Source of the DNA: Wenzhouxiangella sp.
Lineage (GTDB): Bacteria; Pseudomonadota; Gammaproteobacteria; Xanthomonadales; Wenzhouxiangellaceae
Assembly (NCBI GenBank): GCA_007694055.1
Contig: RECK01000134.1
Coordinates: 1-52,847 of the forward strand
Reading direction: 5' to 3'
Length of the DNA stretch: 52,847 bases
Part shown: positions 41,701 through 51,689 of the stretch, in pieces
How positions within the stretch are numbered: the stretch's first letter is position 1
How the letters are laid out: each line of letters starts with the position of its first letter
Notes under the pieces: generated by a model
The model's database searches: none
What the model saw: the letters and a program-made list of their open reading frames with translations, nothing else
What the model was told of the DNA's origin: nothing
Program-made: the position numbers and the translations under genes

Positions 41701-41835
41701 AACCTGTCTGTTTTCGTTGAAGGTCTCAACGTGACCCAGGAAACCCAGCGAGTCTACGTGCGCTATCCCGAACAGCTGCTGGCCGGCAACCAGTATGGGG
41801 CACGCTACAATCTCGGGGCCCGCTGGCGGTTCTGA
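38782..41835 (+). CDS. TonB-dependent receptor (carbohydrate-type)
   Basis: Signal peptide, plug domain DAIIAEDIGKFPDQNLAEALQRIPGISINRTNNEGSQITVRGFGPEFNLVTLNGR, C-terminal YNLGARWRF. Confidence 0.96.
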   Translation: MDQRNFHKTPLAVAVALALGTYMLTPAYAQETDSDTNDQRTEAVEESDDLDRMLITGVRGSMLQSMDRKRDAVGLVDAIIAEDIGKFPDQNLAEALQRIPGISINRTNNEGSQITVRGFGPEFNLVTLNGRSMPTQGGRSFDFLDIASTGVSAVEVIKTGRASLPTGGIGATVNLITNRPLDDPGFRAALIGKAVHETSSSDGDLGNLNEITPEFAGIYSNTFANDTFGISVTGSYERRDNREEFAAVDSWIPNYGLDGGTVDNNNQRADGTWWHPQDAGYGFADISRTRINGQLALQWAPSDDLRFTLDYTYSELDFQRDQNSFGVWFANPNVSATVNERGTVTNVTQVGGDYAINVARDHTIKTNDSLGFNVDWRATDNLRFNLDAHDSRSRLKGGGLGDGRPGSSANLIVGNTFCDWCGSVDGAGPFTATIDEKFASYSRGGIPIWGATFRDTETGEPLDFIRRSDMGSLFGQAFDVRNKNEIFQVQLGGVWDNFDASAISSIDFGLSWTDQEFVNRNAFSGLLPAGFWLTSAQYWPDEIWEDANFRGLLSDFGNSGNFPLDQYFVLDFNSLIDIWETIDCVSTGDPVCNDVYWPSWGPDFQDPSGNRGLFWPGPLGNATGAGITEEIAAAYFQVNVQEEINGMPFNGRVGLRIEDTTVISTGNEVPAVAVVWVGGDEFVTEFGPSTFVTEKNSNTEFLPSVDLDLGFKEDLIGRFSYSRTLTRPPIGALSPVRTFVGNPNPQNREASSGNPGLLPFVSDNIDLSLEWYYAPGSYASIGYYRKHVNNFLVGTTVRDSFEGLLDPFNGAQAELARQQLAEEGIPLSNQNIFQRINENLGRPATTPVRAEPGDPLIVWNVGTTANEERGRVWGWELQLQHMFGDSGFGVQANATLVNGDVKVDRNAVDRQFALPGLSDSYNLIAFFENEHISTRIAWNWRDEFLAGFDQFDSPVFVEDYGQLDINVTWYATENLSVFVEGLNVTQETQRVYVRYPEQLLAGNQYGARYNLGARWRF

Positions 41836-41858
41836 TCTCTCCATTGATCGAGCGTTTC

Positions 41859-41888
41859 AAGCCGCTGGCAACAGCGGCTTGCTTTTTT
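41859..41888 (+). terminator. Intrinsic terminator after the TonB-dependent receptor
   Basis: AAGCCGCTG-GCAA-CAGCGGCTT stem-loop followed by GCTTTTTT. Confidence 0.8.
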
Positions 41889-41904
41889 GGCACACAAGGT
41901 TGAT

Positions 41905-43455
41905 ATGCAGCCTACAAGGAAAATCGTCATCGTCGGAGGCGGCAGCGCAGGCTGGATAACGGCCGGCTTGCTGGCCAGCGAGCATGGTTCGGCAGGTGAT
42001 ACGGGTATCACGGTCACCCTGATCGAGTCACCCGATGTGCAAACCATCGGTGTCGGCGAAGGCACCTGGCCAACGATGCGCTCGACCTTGCGCAGGATAG
42101 GTATTTCGGAAAGCGAGTTTGTCGTCAAGTGCGCGGCATCGTTCAAACAGGGCACGCGTTTTTCCGGCTGGGTCGACGGTGGTGACGACGATATCTATTA
42201 CCACCCGTTCTCGGCCCCGGCCGGCTATCCGGGCATCAACCTGGCACCCCATTGGCAACCCCATGCCGAGCGTATCGGCTTCGCCAACGCCGTCGGTACC
42301 CAGGCCCGGGTTTGCGATCGCCGCCTGGCGCCCAAGCAGGCCTCGACACCCGAGTATGCCCATGTGCTCAACTATGGTTACCACCTCGATGCCGGCAAGT
42401 TCGCCGAGCTGTTGCAGCACCACTGCACCCGGGTACTTGGGGTCAAGCACCTGCTCGACCATGTCACCGGTATCAATGGCCAACCCGACTCCGATATCCG
42501 CTCGCTGGCCACGGCCCAAAACGGTGACCTCGAGGCAGACCTGTTCATTGACTGCACCGGTTTTGCCGCCCTGTTGCTGGGACGTCACTACGGTGTAGGT
42601 CATATCCCCCAGGATCATGTCCTGTTCAACAACTGCGCGCTGGCCGCCCAGGTCCCCTACTCCGACCCAAATGGTGAAGTCGAGTCGCAAACCAATTCGA
42701 CCGCCCGGGAGAGCGGCTGGATCTGGGATATCGGCCTGTCGTCCCGGCGCGGCATCGGCTATGTCTATTCCAGCCAGCATGCCAGTGATGATCGGGCCCA
42801 TGACATTCTGCGTGATTATCTGAATCGAAGCCCCGGTATTGATCCGAGCGGGATCGAGGCGCGCAAGATCTCCTTCAGCCCGGGCTACCGCGAGCGCTTC
42901 TGGCACCGCAATTGCGTCGCCGTGGGCATGTCGGCAGGCTTTCTCGAACCGCTGGAAGCCAGCGCCCTGGTCATGATCGAGCTGGCGGCCACCATGATCA
43001 GCGAACAGTTGCCGGCCAATCGCGAGTCCATGGACATCGTGGCCCGGCGCTTCAATGAGAAGTTCAAGTATCGCTGGGAGCGCATCATTGACTTTCTCAA
43101 GCTCCACTACGTGCTCAGTCAACGGGCCGACTCCGCCTACTGGGCCGATAATCGTGCCAGCGAGAGCATTCCGGACAGCCTGGCAGAACTGCTGACCCTC
43201 TGGCGCCACCAGTTACCCGGCCCTTCCGACCTGGCCCAGGTCGACGAGGTCTTCTCGGCGGCCAGCTACCAATACGTGCTTTGCGGCATGGGCTTCCAGA
43301 CACGGCCGAGGATGAGCGCAAGCATTCGCAACCAGCGCGACCAGGCAGGTGCACTATTCACCGACAATGAGCGCATGACCCGGCGCATGCTGCAGCAATT
43401 GCCGGGCAACCGGGCGTTGCTCGCCCATGTGGCCGCAAACGGCCTGCCTGCATGA
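41905..43455 (+). CDS. Flavin-dependent tryptophan halogenase family protein 1
   Basis: VIVGGGSAGWITAGLLA, VGEGTWPTMRSTL, conserved Lys in SFKQGTRFSGW, ESGWIWDIGLSSR, GFLEPLEASALVMIE. Confidence 0.9.
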   Translation: MQPTRKIVIVGGGSAGWITAGLLASEHGSAGDTGITVTLIESPDVQTIGVGEGTWPTMRSTLRRIGISESEFVVKCAASFKQGTRFSGWVDGGDDDIYYHPFSAPAGYPGINLAPHWQPHAERIGFANAVGTQARVCDRRLAPKQASTPEYAHVLNYGYHLDAGKFAELLQHHCTRVLGVKHLLDHVTGINGQPDSDIRSLATAQNGDLEADLFIDCTGFAALLLGRHYGVGHIPQDHVLFNNCALAAQVPYSDPNGEVESQTNSTARESGWIWDIGLSSRRGIGYVYSSQHASDDRAHDILRDYLNRSPGIDPSGIEARKISFSPGYRERFWHRNCVAVGMSAGFLEPLEASALVMIELAATMISEQLPANRESMDIVARRFNEKFKYRWERIIDFLKLHYVLSQRADSAYWADNRASESIPDSLAELLTLWRHQLPGPSDLAQVDEVFSAASYQYVLCGMGFQTRPRMSASIRNQRDQAGALFTDNERMTRRMLQQLPGNRALLAHVAANGLPA

Positions 43456-43468
43456 ACAGGAATACCCC

Positions 43469-44203
43469 ATGACCAACCACGTATTGCTCGACAACGTCAC
43501 CCACAAGCACCTGAAGATCAACCGCGCCTGGCGCCCGAACCAGGGTTACGACGTCAATCTGGCCCGCGTCTTTCCGGTCGAGCTGGGAGCCCTGCAGGCC
43601 GAGTACCCGCTGTTTTTCATCCGCAATGTGGACTCCGGTCATTTCGAGACCGTCGCCCTGCTCGGCTTCGAAGATAGCGAGAACCTTTACCTGGGCGATG
43701 ATCAATGGCTGGCCCGTGCCGTTCCCATGACCATCGAGCGCCAGCCCTTCCTGATCGGATTCCAGGACCAGGCCGGCGGGCCGGACCAGACCCCGGTCAT
43801 CCATGTCGATATGGACCACCCCAGCATCAGCGAGTCCGAGGGCACGCCGGTATTTCTTCCCCACGGCGGCGAAGGCCCGCTGCTGGAGCACATCAATACG
43901 CTGCTGGCTTCCATCCATGCAGGCCACCAGGCCAGCCAGGACTTTTCCCGCTTGCTGGTCGGCCTGGACCTGATTGAATCACTGGACCTGGAAGTCGAGT
44001 TCAACGATGGATCCCGGCACGCGCTCAAGGGCCTGTACACCATCAATGAAGAGCGGCTGCGCGCACTCAATGCCGATAGCCTGGCCACGCTGCATGAAAA
44101 AGGCTACCTGCAACATATCTACATGCTGCTGGCCTCCCTGCCCAAGCTGGCCGTACTGATCGAACGCAAGAACCGCCTGATCGAGGCTGCCGGGAGCGCC
44201 TGA
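43469..44203 (+). CDS. SapC family protein
   Basis: HKHLKINRAWRPNQGYDVNLARVFPVELGALQAEYPLFFIRN; FLIGFQD. Confidence 0.88.
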   Translation: MTNHVLLDNVTHKHLKINRAWRPNQGYDVNLARVFPVELGALQAEYPLFFIRNVDSGHFETVALLGFEDSENLYLGDDQWLARAVPMTIERQPFLIGFQDQAGGPDQTPVIHVDMDHPSISESEGTPVFLPHGGEGPLLEHINTLLASIHAGHQASQDFSRLLVGLDLIESLDLEVEFNDGSRHALKGLYTINEERLRALNADSLATLHEKGYLQHIYMLLASLPKLAVLIERKNRLIEAAGSA

Positions 44204-44206
44204 TCC

Positions 44207-45220
44207 ATGAGCGCCGCCACCCATGCCATCGTGGAAGCTCATGATGTCCGGCTCGAACAGCTGCATGAGCGTGTTGCCGAGCTCAGCCACCCGGTGGTCT
44301 TTCGCGGCCTGGTCGAGCACTGGCCGCTGGTCAGGCAGGCGCAACAGTCTGCCGATGCGGCCGCCGACTACCTGCGCCAGTTCGACACCGGCGAGCCGGT
44401 CACGGCCTATATCGGCAACGCAGATGACGACGGCAGAATCTTCTACAACGACAATCTGACCGCGACCAATTTCCAGCAAACCGGCATGCCCCTGGACCAG
44501 GTGCTGGCCATGCTTGGCGAACATGCCGACAATCCCCGGCCACCGACCATTTACGTGGGCTCGTCGGCCATCGACCTGTGCCTGCCCGGGCTGGGTACCG
44601 ACAACAGCCTGCCGCGCGGTCGTTTCCGGCCCTCGGTACGCATCTGGCTGGGCAATCGCACCACCGTGGCCGCACATTACGATGCGCTGGAAAACATCGC
44701 CTGCGTGTGCGCCGGTCGCCGCCGCTTCACCCTGTTCCCGCCCGATCAGTTGCCCAACCTGTATGTCGGACCGATGGAGTTGACCCCGGCCGGCCAGCAG
44801 ATCAGCCTGGTCGATCTGAACCATCCCGACCTGGATCGATACCCGCGCTTTTCCGAGGCACTGGCCCACGCACAATCGGCCGAACTCGAGCCGGGTGATG
44901 CCATCTACATTCCGGCCATGTGGTGGCACCATGTCCAGGGCCTGTCCAGTTTCAACATCCTGATCAATCACTGGTGGCGGGAAGTCCCTGATCACATGGG
45001 CGCGCCGGTCGATGCGCTCCTCCATGCCATTCTCAATATTCGAGATCTGCCACTACCTCAGCGCCAGGCCTGGCGTGACCTGTTCGATCATTACGTGTTC
45101 AACTATTCCAGCGACTGCGTTGAACACATTCCGGAGCACAGTCGCGGCGCGCTGGGGACATTGGATGAAACCACCGCTCGCCGACTGCGCACGTGGCTGC
45201 GCAACAAGTTGAACCGATGA
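44207..45220 (+). CDS. Cupin-like (JmjC/cupin_8) domain protein
   Basis: HPVVFRGLVEHWPLV, VRIWLGNRTTVAAHYDALENIACVCAGRRRFTLFPPDQ, GDAIYIPAMWWHHVQGLSSFNILINHWWR (HxD...H metal-site pattern). Confidence 0.88.
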   Translation: MSAATHAIVEAHDVRLEQLHERVAELSHPVVFRGLVEHWPLVRQAQQSADAAADYLRQFDTGEPVTAYIGNADDDGRIFYNDNLTATNFQQTGMPLDQVLAMLGEHADNPRPPTIYVGSSAIDLCLPGLGTDNSLPRGRFRPSVRIWLGNRTTVAAHYDALENIACVCAGRRRFTLFPPDQLPNLYVGPMELTPAGQQISLVDLNHPDLDRYPRFSEALAHAQSAELEPGDAIYIPAMWWHHVQGLSSFNILINHWWREVPDHMGAPVDALLHAILNIRDLPLPQRQAWRDLFDHYVFNYSSDCVEHIPEHSRGALGTLDETTARRLRTWLRNKLNR

Positions 45221-45230
45221 GTAGCCGACA

Positions 45231-46712
45231 ATGAACGGATTCAATCGCATCATCATCGTCGGTGGCGGAACCGCCGGCTGGATGGCAGCCGCGGCCCTGG
45301 CCAAGACCTTTGGCCAGCGCAAGCAGATCGAGCTTATCGAGTCCGACCAGATCGGCACGGTCGGGGTCGGTGAGGCGACTATCCCGGCGATCAAGCATTT
45401 CCACCTGCTGCTGGAACTCAATGAAGCCGAGTTCCTCAGTACCGTCAACGGCACCTTCAAGCTGGGGATCGAGTTCGAGAACTGGGGGCGCCTGGGCGAG
45501 CGCTACTTTCATCCTTTCGGCCCGCCGGGTGCCGATGCCTGGGCGGCCCAGTTCCATCACTACTGGCTCAAGGCCAAAACCCTGGGTGATACCCGCGGAC
45601 TGGCCGAGTTCAGCGTCGAGGCCAGCCTTGCCCGGGCCGGCAAGTTCGGCATGAATGGCGAACGCAAGCCCAACTATGCCTATCACTTCGATGCCGGTCT
45701 TTACGCCGGCATGTTGCGCCAGTACAGCGAAAAGCTCGGCGTGAACCGCATCGAGGGCAAGGTTGTCGATGTCAAACTCAATTCCGAAAGCGGTTTCATC
45801 GAGTCGGTCGTGCTGGAATCGGGCCAGGTCATGGCCGGTGATTTTTTCATTGACTGCAGCGGCTTTCGCGGGCTGCTGATCGAGCAGGCCCTGGCAACCG
45901 GCTGGGAAGACTGGTCGCACTGGCTGCGCTCGGATTCGGCCGTGGCCGTGCAGAGCGAGTCGGTCGCCCCGCCCATCCCCTATACCCGTTCAACGGCGCG
46001 CAGCGCCGGCTGGCAGTGGAAAATCCCGCTGCAGCACCGGGTCGGCAACGGCATCGTGTTCTGCAGCCATTACCTGGAAGAAGACCAGGCCCGCAAGCTG
46101 CTGCTGGACAACATCGATGGCCGCCCGATCAACGAGCCACGTACCATCCGCTTCCGCACCGGCCGACGCCTCAAGCAGTGGAATCGCAATTGCCTGGCCT
46201 TGGGCCTTGCCAGCGGCTTCCTGGAGCCGCTGGAATCGACCAGCATACACATGATCCAGAACAGCCTGATCCGTTTCATCAAGCTGTTCCCGGCGCGCTC
46301 GATCGAGCCAGCCGAAGTCGATCAGTTCAACAACGATGTCCGGCTCGAGGCCGAATACATCCGCGATTTCATCATCGCCCACTACCACGTCAATCAGCGC
46401 ACCGACTCTCCTTTCTGGATCGATTGCCGCGAAATGGACATACCGGACACCCTGCAGCACAAGATCGAACTGTTCAAGTCCAACGCCCGCGTCTTTCGCG
46501 ATCAGTATGAGCTGTTCGCCGAACAGTCCTGGGTTGCCGTACTGTCCGGCCAGGGCATCGAACCGGCTGGCTATCACCCGTTTGTCGACAACCTCAGCGA
46601 TCATCAATTGACCGAATTCCTTGTCGACGTCAGATCATCCGTCGCCCACATTGTTGCCAGTCAGCCCAATCATCAACAGTTTCTCGCGGCCTTAGTGAAA
46701 CCCGACTCATGA
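45231..46712 (+). CDS. Flavin-dependent tryptophan halogenase family protein 2
   Basis: IIIVGGGTAGWMAAAALAKTF, VGEATIPAIKHFH, TFKLGIEFENW, canonical GWQWKIPLQHR (WxWxIP), GFLEPLESTSIHMIQ. Confidence 0.93.
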   Translation: MNGFNRIIIVGGGTAGWMAAAALAKTFGQRKQIELIESDQIGTVGVGEATIPAIKHFHLLLELNEAEFLSTVNGTFKLGIEFENWGRLGERYFHPFGPPGADAWAAQFHHYWLKAKTLGDTRGLAEFSVEASLARAGKFGMNGERKPNYAYHFDAGLYAGMLRQYSEKLGVNRIEGKVVDVKLNSESGFIESVVLESGQVMAGDFFIDCSGFRGLLIEQALATGWEDWSHWLRSDSAVAVQSESVAPPIPYTRSTARSAGWQWKIPLQHRVGNGIVFCSHYLEEDQARKLLLDNIDGRPINEPRTIRFRTGRRLKQWNRNCLALGLASGFLEPLESTSIHMIQNSLIRFIKLFPARSIEPAEVDQFNNDVRLEAEYIRDFIIAHYHVNQRTDSPFWIDCREMDIPDTLQHKIELFKSNARVFRDQYELFAEQSWVAVLSGQGIEPAGYHPFVDNLSDHQLTEFLVDVRSSVAHIVASQPNHQQFLAALVKPDS

Positions 46713-48163
46713 CAACCAAAACCGCCCAGCTGCTGGTAATCTTCGGTGCTACCGGAGATCTCGCCCAGCGCATGCTGCTGCCTTCCCTGCTCGGCCTGGA
46801 GGCCGATGACTTGCTGCCCGGCAATCTGCGCATCCTGTGCTGCGCGCGCAGCAATTTCGACACCGAGGACTTCCGAAGCCAGTCCAGGAAAGCATTGCAG
46901 GCCGCCGAATATCATGATGATGCGGCCGCCGAGCGCTTGCTTGAGCGTGTCGAATACCTGGCCATGGACCTGGGCGATGCGTCGTCATTTTCGGCGCTCG
47001 CCGAGGCGGTAAAGCGGCTGCGTGACGGCAACGTGCTGTTCCACCTGTCGACCGCGCCAAGCTGGTATGTCGCCATTTGCCAGGGGCTGCAGCAGGCCGG
47101 GCTGATCGACGCAGACTGCCGGGTCATGCTGGAAAAGCCGATCGGCCATGACCTGCCCAGTTCGACCGTCATCAACGACGGTACCGGCCGGGTATTCGGC
47201 GAGGATCAGATCTACCGGGTCGATCATTATCTCGGCAAGGACGGGGTCCAGAACCTGCTTGCCCTGCGCTTCGGCAACGCCCTGTTCGAGCCGCTTTGGA
47301 ATGCTCGCCATATCGAGCAAGTGCAGATCACGGTGGCCGAAACTGTCGGACTGGAAGGCCGGGCCGGCTACTACGACGACTACGGTGCCATGCGCGACAT
47401 GGTCCAGAATCACCTGTTGCAGTTATTGTGCCTGACTGCCATGGAGCCGCCTTCGCATTTCGATCCATCGGCCGTCCGCAACGAAAAGATCAAGATCCTG
47501 CGATCACTCAGACCGATTCACGGCGCCGACCTGGCCAGCCACAGCGTGGCCGGCCAGTACAGCGCAGGGGCAATCGACGGCAAGGCCGTGGGCAGCTATG
47601 CCGCAGAGGTCGGCAGCGATACCCGGACCGAGACCTTTGTCGGGCTCAGGGCCCATATCGACAACTGGCGCTGGTCAGGGGTGCCGTTCTACCTGCGCAC
47701 GGGCAAGCGCATGCCACGCCGGGTAACCGAGATCTACCTGCAGTTCAAGGCCGTGCCCCACTCGATCTTTTCAGCCGCGCAAGCACAGATGCAGCCCAAC
47801 GCCCTGATCATCCGGCTGCAGCCAGAAGAGTGCATTTCCTTGAGCCTGATGAACAAGACCCCGGGACTGGACCGCAATGGCGTCAAACTCAGCCAGGTGG
47901 CACTGGACCTGGACCTGCACAACGCGTTCGAGGACAAGCGCCGTCGCAGCGCCTACGAGCGCCTGTACCTGGATGCACTGGAAGGCAACGGCACGCTGTT
48001 CGTGCGACGCGACGAGGTCGAGACGGCCTGGGCCTGGGTCGACGACATCATCGACGGCTGGCGCGAAGCCGACATCCGGCCGAAGCTCTACCCTGCCGGC
48101 ACCTGGGGACCGAGTTCGGCGGTTGCCCTGACCGAGCGCCACGGTCATAGCTGGCGCGAATAG
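46709..48163 (+). CDS. zwf: Glucose-6-phosphate dehydrogenase
   Basis: LLVIFGATGDLAQRMLLPSL, VMLEKPIGHDL, YRVDHYLGKDGVQNLLALRFGNALFEPLWN, FYLRTGKRMPRRVTEI. Confidence 0.95.
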   Translation: MTTKTAQLLVIFGATGDLAQRMLLPSLLGLEADDLLPGNLRILCCARSNFDTEDFRSQSRKALQAAEYHDDAAAERLLERVEYLAMDLGDASSFSALAEAVKRLRDGNVLFHLSTAPSWYVAICQGLQQAGLIDADCRVMLEKPIGHDLPSSTVINDGTGRVFGEDQIYRVDHYLGKDGVQNLLALRFGNALFEPLWNARHIEQVQITVAETVGLEGRAGYYDDYGAMRDMVQNHLLQLLCLTAMEPPSHFDPSAVRNEKIKILRSLRPIHGADLASHSVAGQYSAGAIDGKAVGSYAAEVGSDTRTETFVGLRAHIDNWRWSGVPFYLRTGKRMPRRVTEIYLQFKAVPHSIFSAAQAQMQPNALIIRLQPEECISLSLMNKTPGLDRNGVKLSQVALDLDLHNAFEDKRRRSAYERLYLDALEGNGTLFVRRDEVETAWAWVDDIIDGWREADIRPKLYPAGTWGPSSAVALTERHGHSWRE

Positions 48164-48176
48164 ACCGGAGACTTTC

Positions 48177-48881
48177 ATGACGATCAACCTGACTGCGTTC
48201 AGCGACAGAACCGCCATGGTCGAAGCTGTCAGCGACCGCATCCACCACGCGCTGAAAAGCGCGCTGAATGAGCGCACCTCGGCGTTGATGGCGCTTTCCG
48301 GGGGCAGCACGCCGATGCCCATCTATTCCCGCCTGGCCGGCATGGATCTGGACTGGTCCAGAGTGATCGGCCTGCCCAGCGATGAGCGCTGGGTGCCCAC
48401 CGACCATCAGGCCAGCAACTACCGCGAAATCCTTGAGCGCTTTTCCGGCAGCGACATCCGGCTTGAAAGCCTGGTGCCGGCCAAGGCCGACGGCCAGGCC
48501 GATCCGCAGCATGCCATCCAGGTCCTGGCCGGACTGCCGGCGACCTTCGATATGGTGCTGCTGGGCATGGGTGGCGACGGCCATTTTGCCTCGCTGTTTC
48601 CGGGGTCCGCCGCACTGGCCGCCGGCCTGGACACGGCCAGTCACGCGCAGGCCCTGGCGGTCGTACCGGACCCCCTGCCCCCGGAAGCACCCTACGAGCG
48701 CGTCACTCTCAGCCTACCCAGGCTTCTTGCCACGCGCCAATTGATGCTGGTCATCACCGGCCAGGCCAAGCACGAGGTCCTGAGTCAGGCAGCTCGTCCG
48801 GATGCCGACCCCGAACAACTGCCCGTGGCCGCCCTGCTGCGCGCCGCCGGTGGACGCCTGATCACTTACTGGAGCCCCTGA
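48177..48881 (+). CDS. pgl: 6-phosphogluconolactonase
   Basis: [61 protein letters not shown]. Confidence 0.94.
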   Translation: MTINLTAFSDRTAMVEAVSDRIHHALKSALNERTSALMALSGGSTPMPIYSRLAGMDLDWSRVIGLPSDERWVPTDHQASNYREILERFSGSDIRLESLVPAKADGQADPQHAIQVLAGLPATFDMVLLGMGGDGHFASLFPGSAALAAGLDTASHAQALAVVPDPLPPEAPYERVTLSLPRLLATRQLMLVITGQAKHEVLSQAARPDADPEQLPVAALLRAAGGRLITYWSP

Positions 48882-50710
48882 TGAGCCTCGATCCCGTCAT
48901 TGCCAGAGTCACCGAACGCATCGCGACCAAAAGCCGGACCCTGCGCCAGGCCTACCTGGATCGCATCGACCAGGCCCGGGATGCCGGCACCGCGCGCAGC
49001 CGCATCAGCTGCGGCAACCTGGCCCATGCCTTTGCCGCCGCCGGTGACGACAAGCCCGCACTCAAGGCCCTCAAACGACCCAATATCGGCATCGTCTCGG
49101 CCTACAACGACATGCTTTCGGCCCACCAGCCGCTGGAAAAATATCCCGGCCTGATCAAGCTGGGCGCGCAGTCCAGGGGCTGCACGGCCCAGTTCGCCGG
49201 CGGCGTGCCGGCGATGTGCGACGGTGTCACCCAGGGCCAGCCGGGCATGGAGCTGTCGCTGTTTTCTCGCGATGTCATTGCCCAGGCCACGGCCGTGGCC
49301 CTGTCGCACAACACCTTCGACGGCGCGGTCATGCTGGGCGTATGCGACAAGATCGTGCCGGGCCTGCTGATCGGCGCACTCGCTTTCGGCCACCTGCCGG
49401 TGATCCTGATCCCGGCCGGACCCATGCCTTCGGGCCTGCCCAACAGTGAAAAGGCGCGCATCCGCAAGCTGCATGCCGAAGGCAAGGCCAGCCGCGAGGA
49501 ACTGCTGGAGGCCGAGGCGCAGTCCTACCACTCGCCGGGCACCTGCACCTTCTACGGCACCGCCAACTCCAACCAGATGCTGATGGAAGTCATGGGCCTG
49601 CACCTGCCGGGATCGGCCTTCATCAACCCCAACACGCCCCTGCGCGATGCCCTGACCCTGGCCGCTGCCGAGCGCGTCTGCGACATCACAGCCCATGACG
49701 ATGACTACCGCCCCATCGGCCGTACCGTCGATGAGAAAGCGATGGTCAATGCCATGGTCGGCCTGGCTGCCACCGGTGGCTCGACCAACCATGCCATCCA
49801 CCTGGTCGCCATCGCCCGGGCCGCCGGCCTGATCATCGACTGGAATGACCTGGACGAGATTTCGCGCGCCACACCGCTGTTGACGCGCATGTATCCCAAC
49901 GGCCAGGCCGACGTCAACCACTTCCATGCCGCCGGCGGCCTGGCACTGGTCATCCGCGAACTGCTGGATGCCGGCCTGCTGCACCCGGACATCCGCTGCG
50001 TGCACGGCGGCGATCTCTACCAGCAGGCCCAGGAGCCGTTTCTGGAAAATGACCGCCTCAAGTGGCGCTCTGGTGCCAGCGAGTCGCTGGACACCGAGAT
50101 CGTGCGCCCGGTCGCCGATCCATTTTCCCGAGAGGGAGGCCTTCGCCTGCTGTCCGGAAACCTGGGCCGGGCCATCGTCAAGGTTTCGGCCGTGGCGCCC
50201 GAGCATCGGCGCATCGAGGCGCCGGCCAGAATCTTCGACTCCCAGGATGAATTGCTTCAAGCATTCGGCAACAAGTCGCTGACCGGTGATTTCGTCGCCG
50301 TGATCCGCGGCCAGGGACCCGCGGCCAACGGCATGCCTGAGCTGCACAAGCTCACGCCCACCCTGCAGGTGCTGCAGGATCGGGGGCAGCGCGTGGCCCT
50401 GCTGACCGACGGGCGCATGTCGGGTGCTTCGGGCAGCGTACTGGCTGCCATTCATGTCGTGCCCGAAGCGCATGGCGGCGGCCTGATCGGCAAGCTCTGC
50501 GTTGGCGATCTGCTTGTCATCGATGCCGACCGGGGAGAGTTGTCCTGCCGTACCGATATCGAAGAGATCTCTGCCCGCAAGCCTTTTCAGGTCAACAGCG
50601 AGCAATATCATTTCGGCATCGGTCGCGAGCTTTTCGCCTCGGCCCGTGCCGTGGTCAGTGACGCCGAGAGCGGTGCCAGCATGCTTTTCAAGCCAGCCTA
50701 TGACCACTGA
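48881..50710 (+). CDS. edd: Phosphogluconate dehydratase
   Basis: [87 protein letters not shown]. Confidence 0.97.
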   Translation: MSLDPVIARVTERIATKSRTLRQAYLDRIDQARDAGTARSRISCGNLAHAFAAAGDDKPALKALKRPNIGIVSAYNDMLSAHQPLEKYPGLIKLGAQSRGCTAQFAGGVPAMCDGVTQGQPGMELSLFSRDVIAQATAVALSHNTFDGAVMLGVCDKIVPGLLIGALAFGHLPVILIPAGPMPSGLPNSEKARIRKLHAEGKASREELLEAEAQSYHSPGTCTFYGTANSNQMLMEVMGLHLPGSAFINPNTPLRDALTLAAAERVCDITAHDDDYRPIGRTVDEKAMVNAMVGLAATGGSTNHAIHLVAIARAAGLIIDWNDLDEISRATPLLTRMYPNGQADVNHFHAAGGLALVIRELLDAGLLHPDIRCVHGGDLYQQAQEPFLENDRLKWRSGASESLDTEIVRPVADPFSREGGLRLLSGNLGRAIVKVSAVAPEHRRIEAPARIFDSQDELLQAFGNKSLTGDFVAVIRGQGPAANGMPELHKLTPTLQVLQDRGQRVALLTDGRMSGASGSVLAAIHVVPEAHGGGLIGKLCVGDLLVIDADRGELSCRTDIEEISARKPFQVNSEQYHFGIGRELFASARAVVSDAESGASMLFKPAYDH

Positions 50711-51689
50711 ATCCCCCGTCCTGGTTGGCGATGTCGGCGGCACCAACGCCCGCTTCGCCCTGGCCGTGCCGGGTCGCGATCGCCCGCAACTGCAACGTGT
50801 CGAAAAACTGCGTGCCGCCGAGTTTGCCAGTCTGCAGCAGGCCATCCGCCATTACCTGCAGTCAGTGGATGAAAGGCCGCAGCGGGCTGCAATCGCCGTG
50901 GCCTGCCCGGTCAACGGCGACGACATCCGCCTGGTCAACCGGGCCTGGTCGTTCAATCGCCGCGAGCTGGCCACCATCCTCGGCATGGACCAGGTGCTCA
51001 TCCTCAATGACTTTGGGGCTGCGGCCCGCGCTGTCACCGCACTGGAACCCGGCGAGTTCGAGCTTCTGCACGGCCCCGGTGACGATTGCCTGCATCCCCC
51101 CATCAGCGTGATCGGCCCCGGCACCGGCATGGGCATGGCCTTGCTGGTCGACTGTCCTGTGCACCAGTGGCGAGTCGTCGAGACCGAGGGCGGACACGCC
51201 AGCTTTGCCCCGCTGGGCAGCGAGGAAAGGCGCATTCATGACTGGCTGGCCGCACGTCACGGCCGGGTTTCGATCGAGCGCGCCCTGTCCGGCTCCGGAC
51301 TGGCCAAGATTCACGCCGCCCTGGCCGGAATGCCCGTGGGCCGGCAGGAGACGGCCGAATCAGACCTGCGTGAGCCGGCCGATATCGTCGCCGCAGCCCT
51401 GGGCGGAGAGGATCGCGCCGCCCGCGCCGCCCTGGCCCGCTTTTGCGCCATCCTGGGCAGCGTGGCCGGCGATACCGCGCTGTTCCACGGCGCCCGCACC
51501 GTCGCCATCGCCGGCGGCATCGTGCCGCGCTTTATCCCGTTCCTCAAATCCAGTGCGTTTCGCGAACGCTTTCTCGACAAGGGTCGCTTCGCCGCTTATC
51601 TCGAGAAAGTCAGCATCGTGGTCGTCACCCATCCCGAACCCGGCCTGCTGGGCGCGGCCTTGAGTCACCAGGACCCATCAACATCATGA
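50700..51689 (+). CDS. glk: Glucokinase
   Basis: [65 protein letters not shown]. Start refined to an ATG within the end of edd. Confidence 0.95.
   Translation: MTTESPVLVGDVGGTNARFALAVPGRDRPQLQRVEKLRAAEFASLQQAIRHYLQSVDERPQRAAIAVACPVNGDDIRLVNRAWSFNRRELATILGMDQVLILNDFGAAARAVTALEPGEFELLHGPGDDCLHPPISVIGPGTGMGMALLVDCPVHQWRVVETEGGHASFAPLGSEERRIHDWLAARHGRVSIERALSGSGLAKIHAALAGMPVGRQETAESDLREPADIVAAALGGEDRAARAALARFCAILGSVAGDTALFHGARTVAIAGGIVPRFIPFLKSSAFRERFLDKGRFAAYLEKVSIVVVTHPEPGLLGAALSHQDPSTS

Noticed and set aside
42028-43209. 393-aa minus-strand ORF opposite halogenase 1
   Set aside because: Antisense shadow, Gly/Val/Asp-rich, no recognisable fold.
48866-50845. 659-aa minus-strand ORF opposite edd
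   Set aside because: Shadow ORF: edd on the plus strand has unmistakable family motifs. High GC and codon bias leave the antisense frame open.
51030-51045. CGCTGTCA half-site resembling the LacI operator inside glk
   Set aside because: Only one arm present and located within coding sequence; expected by chance in GC-rich DNA.
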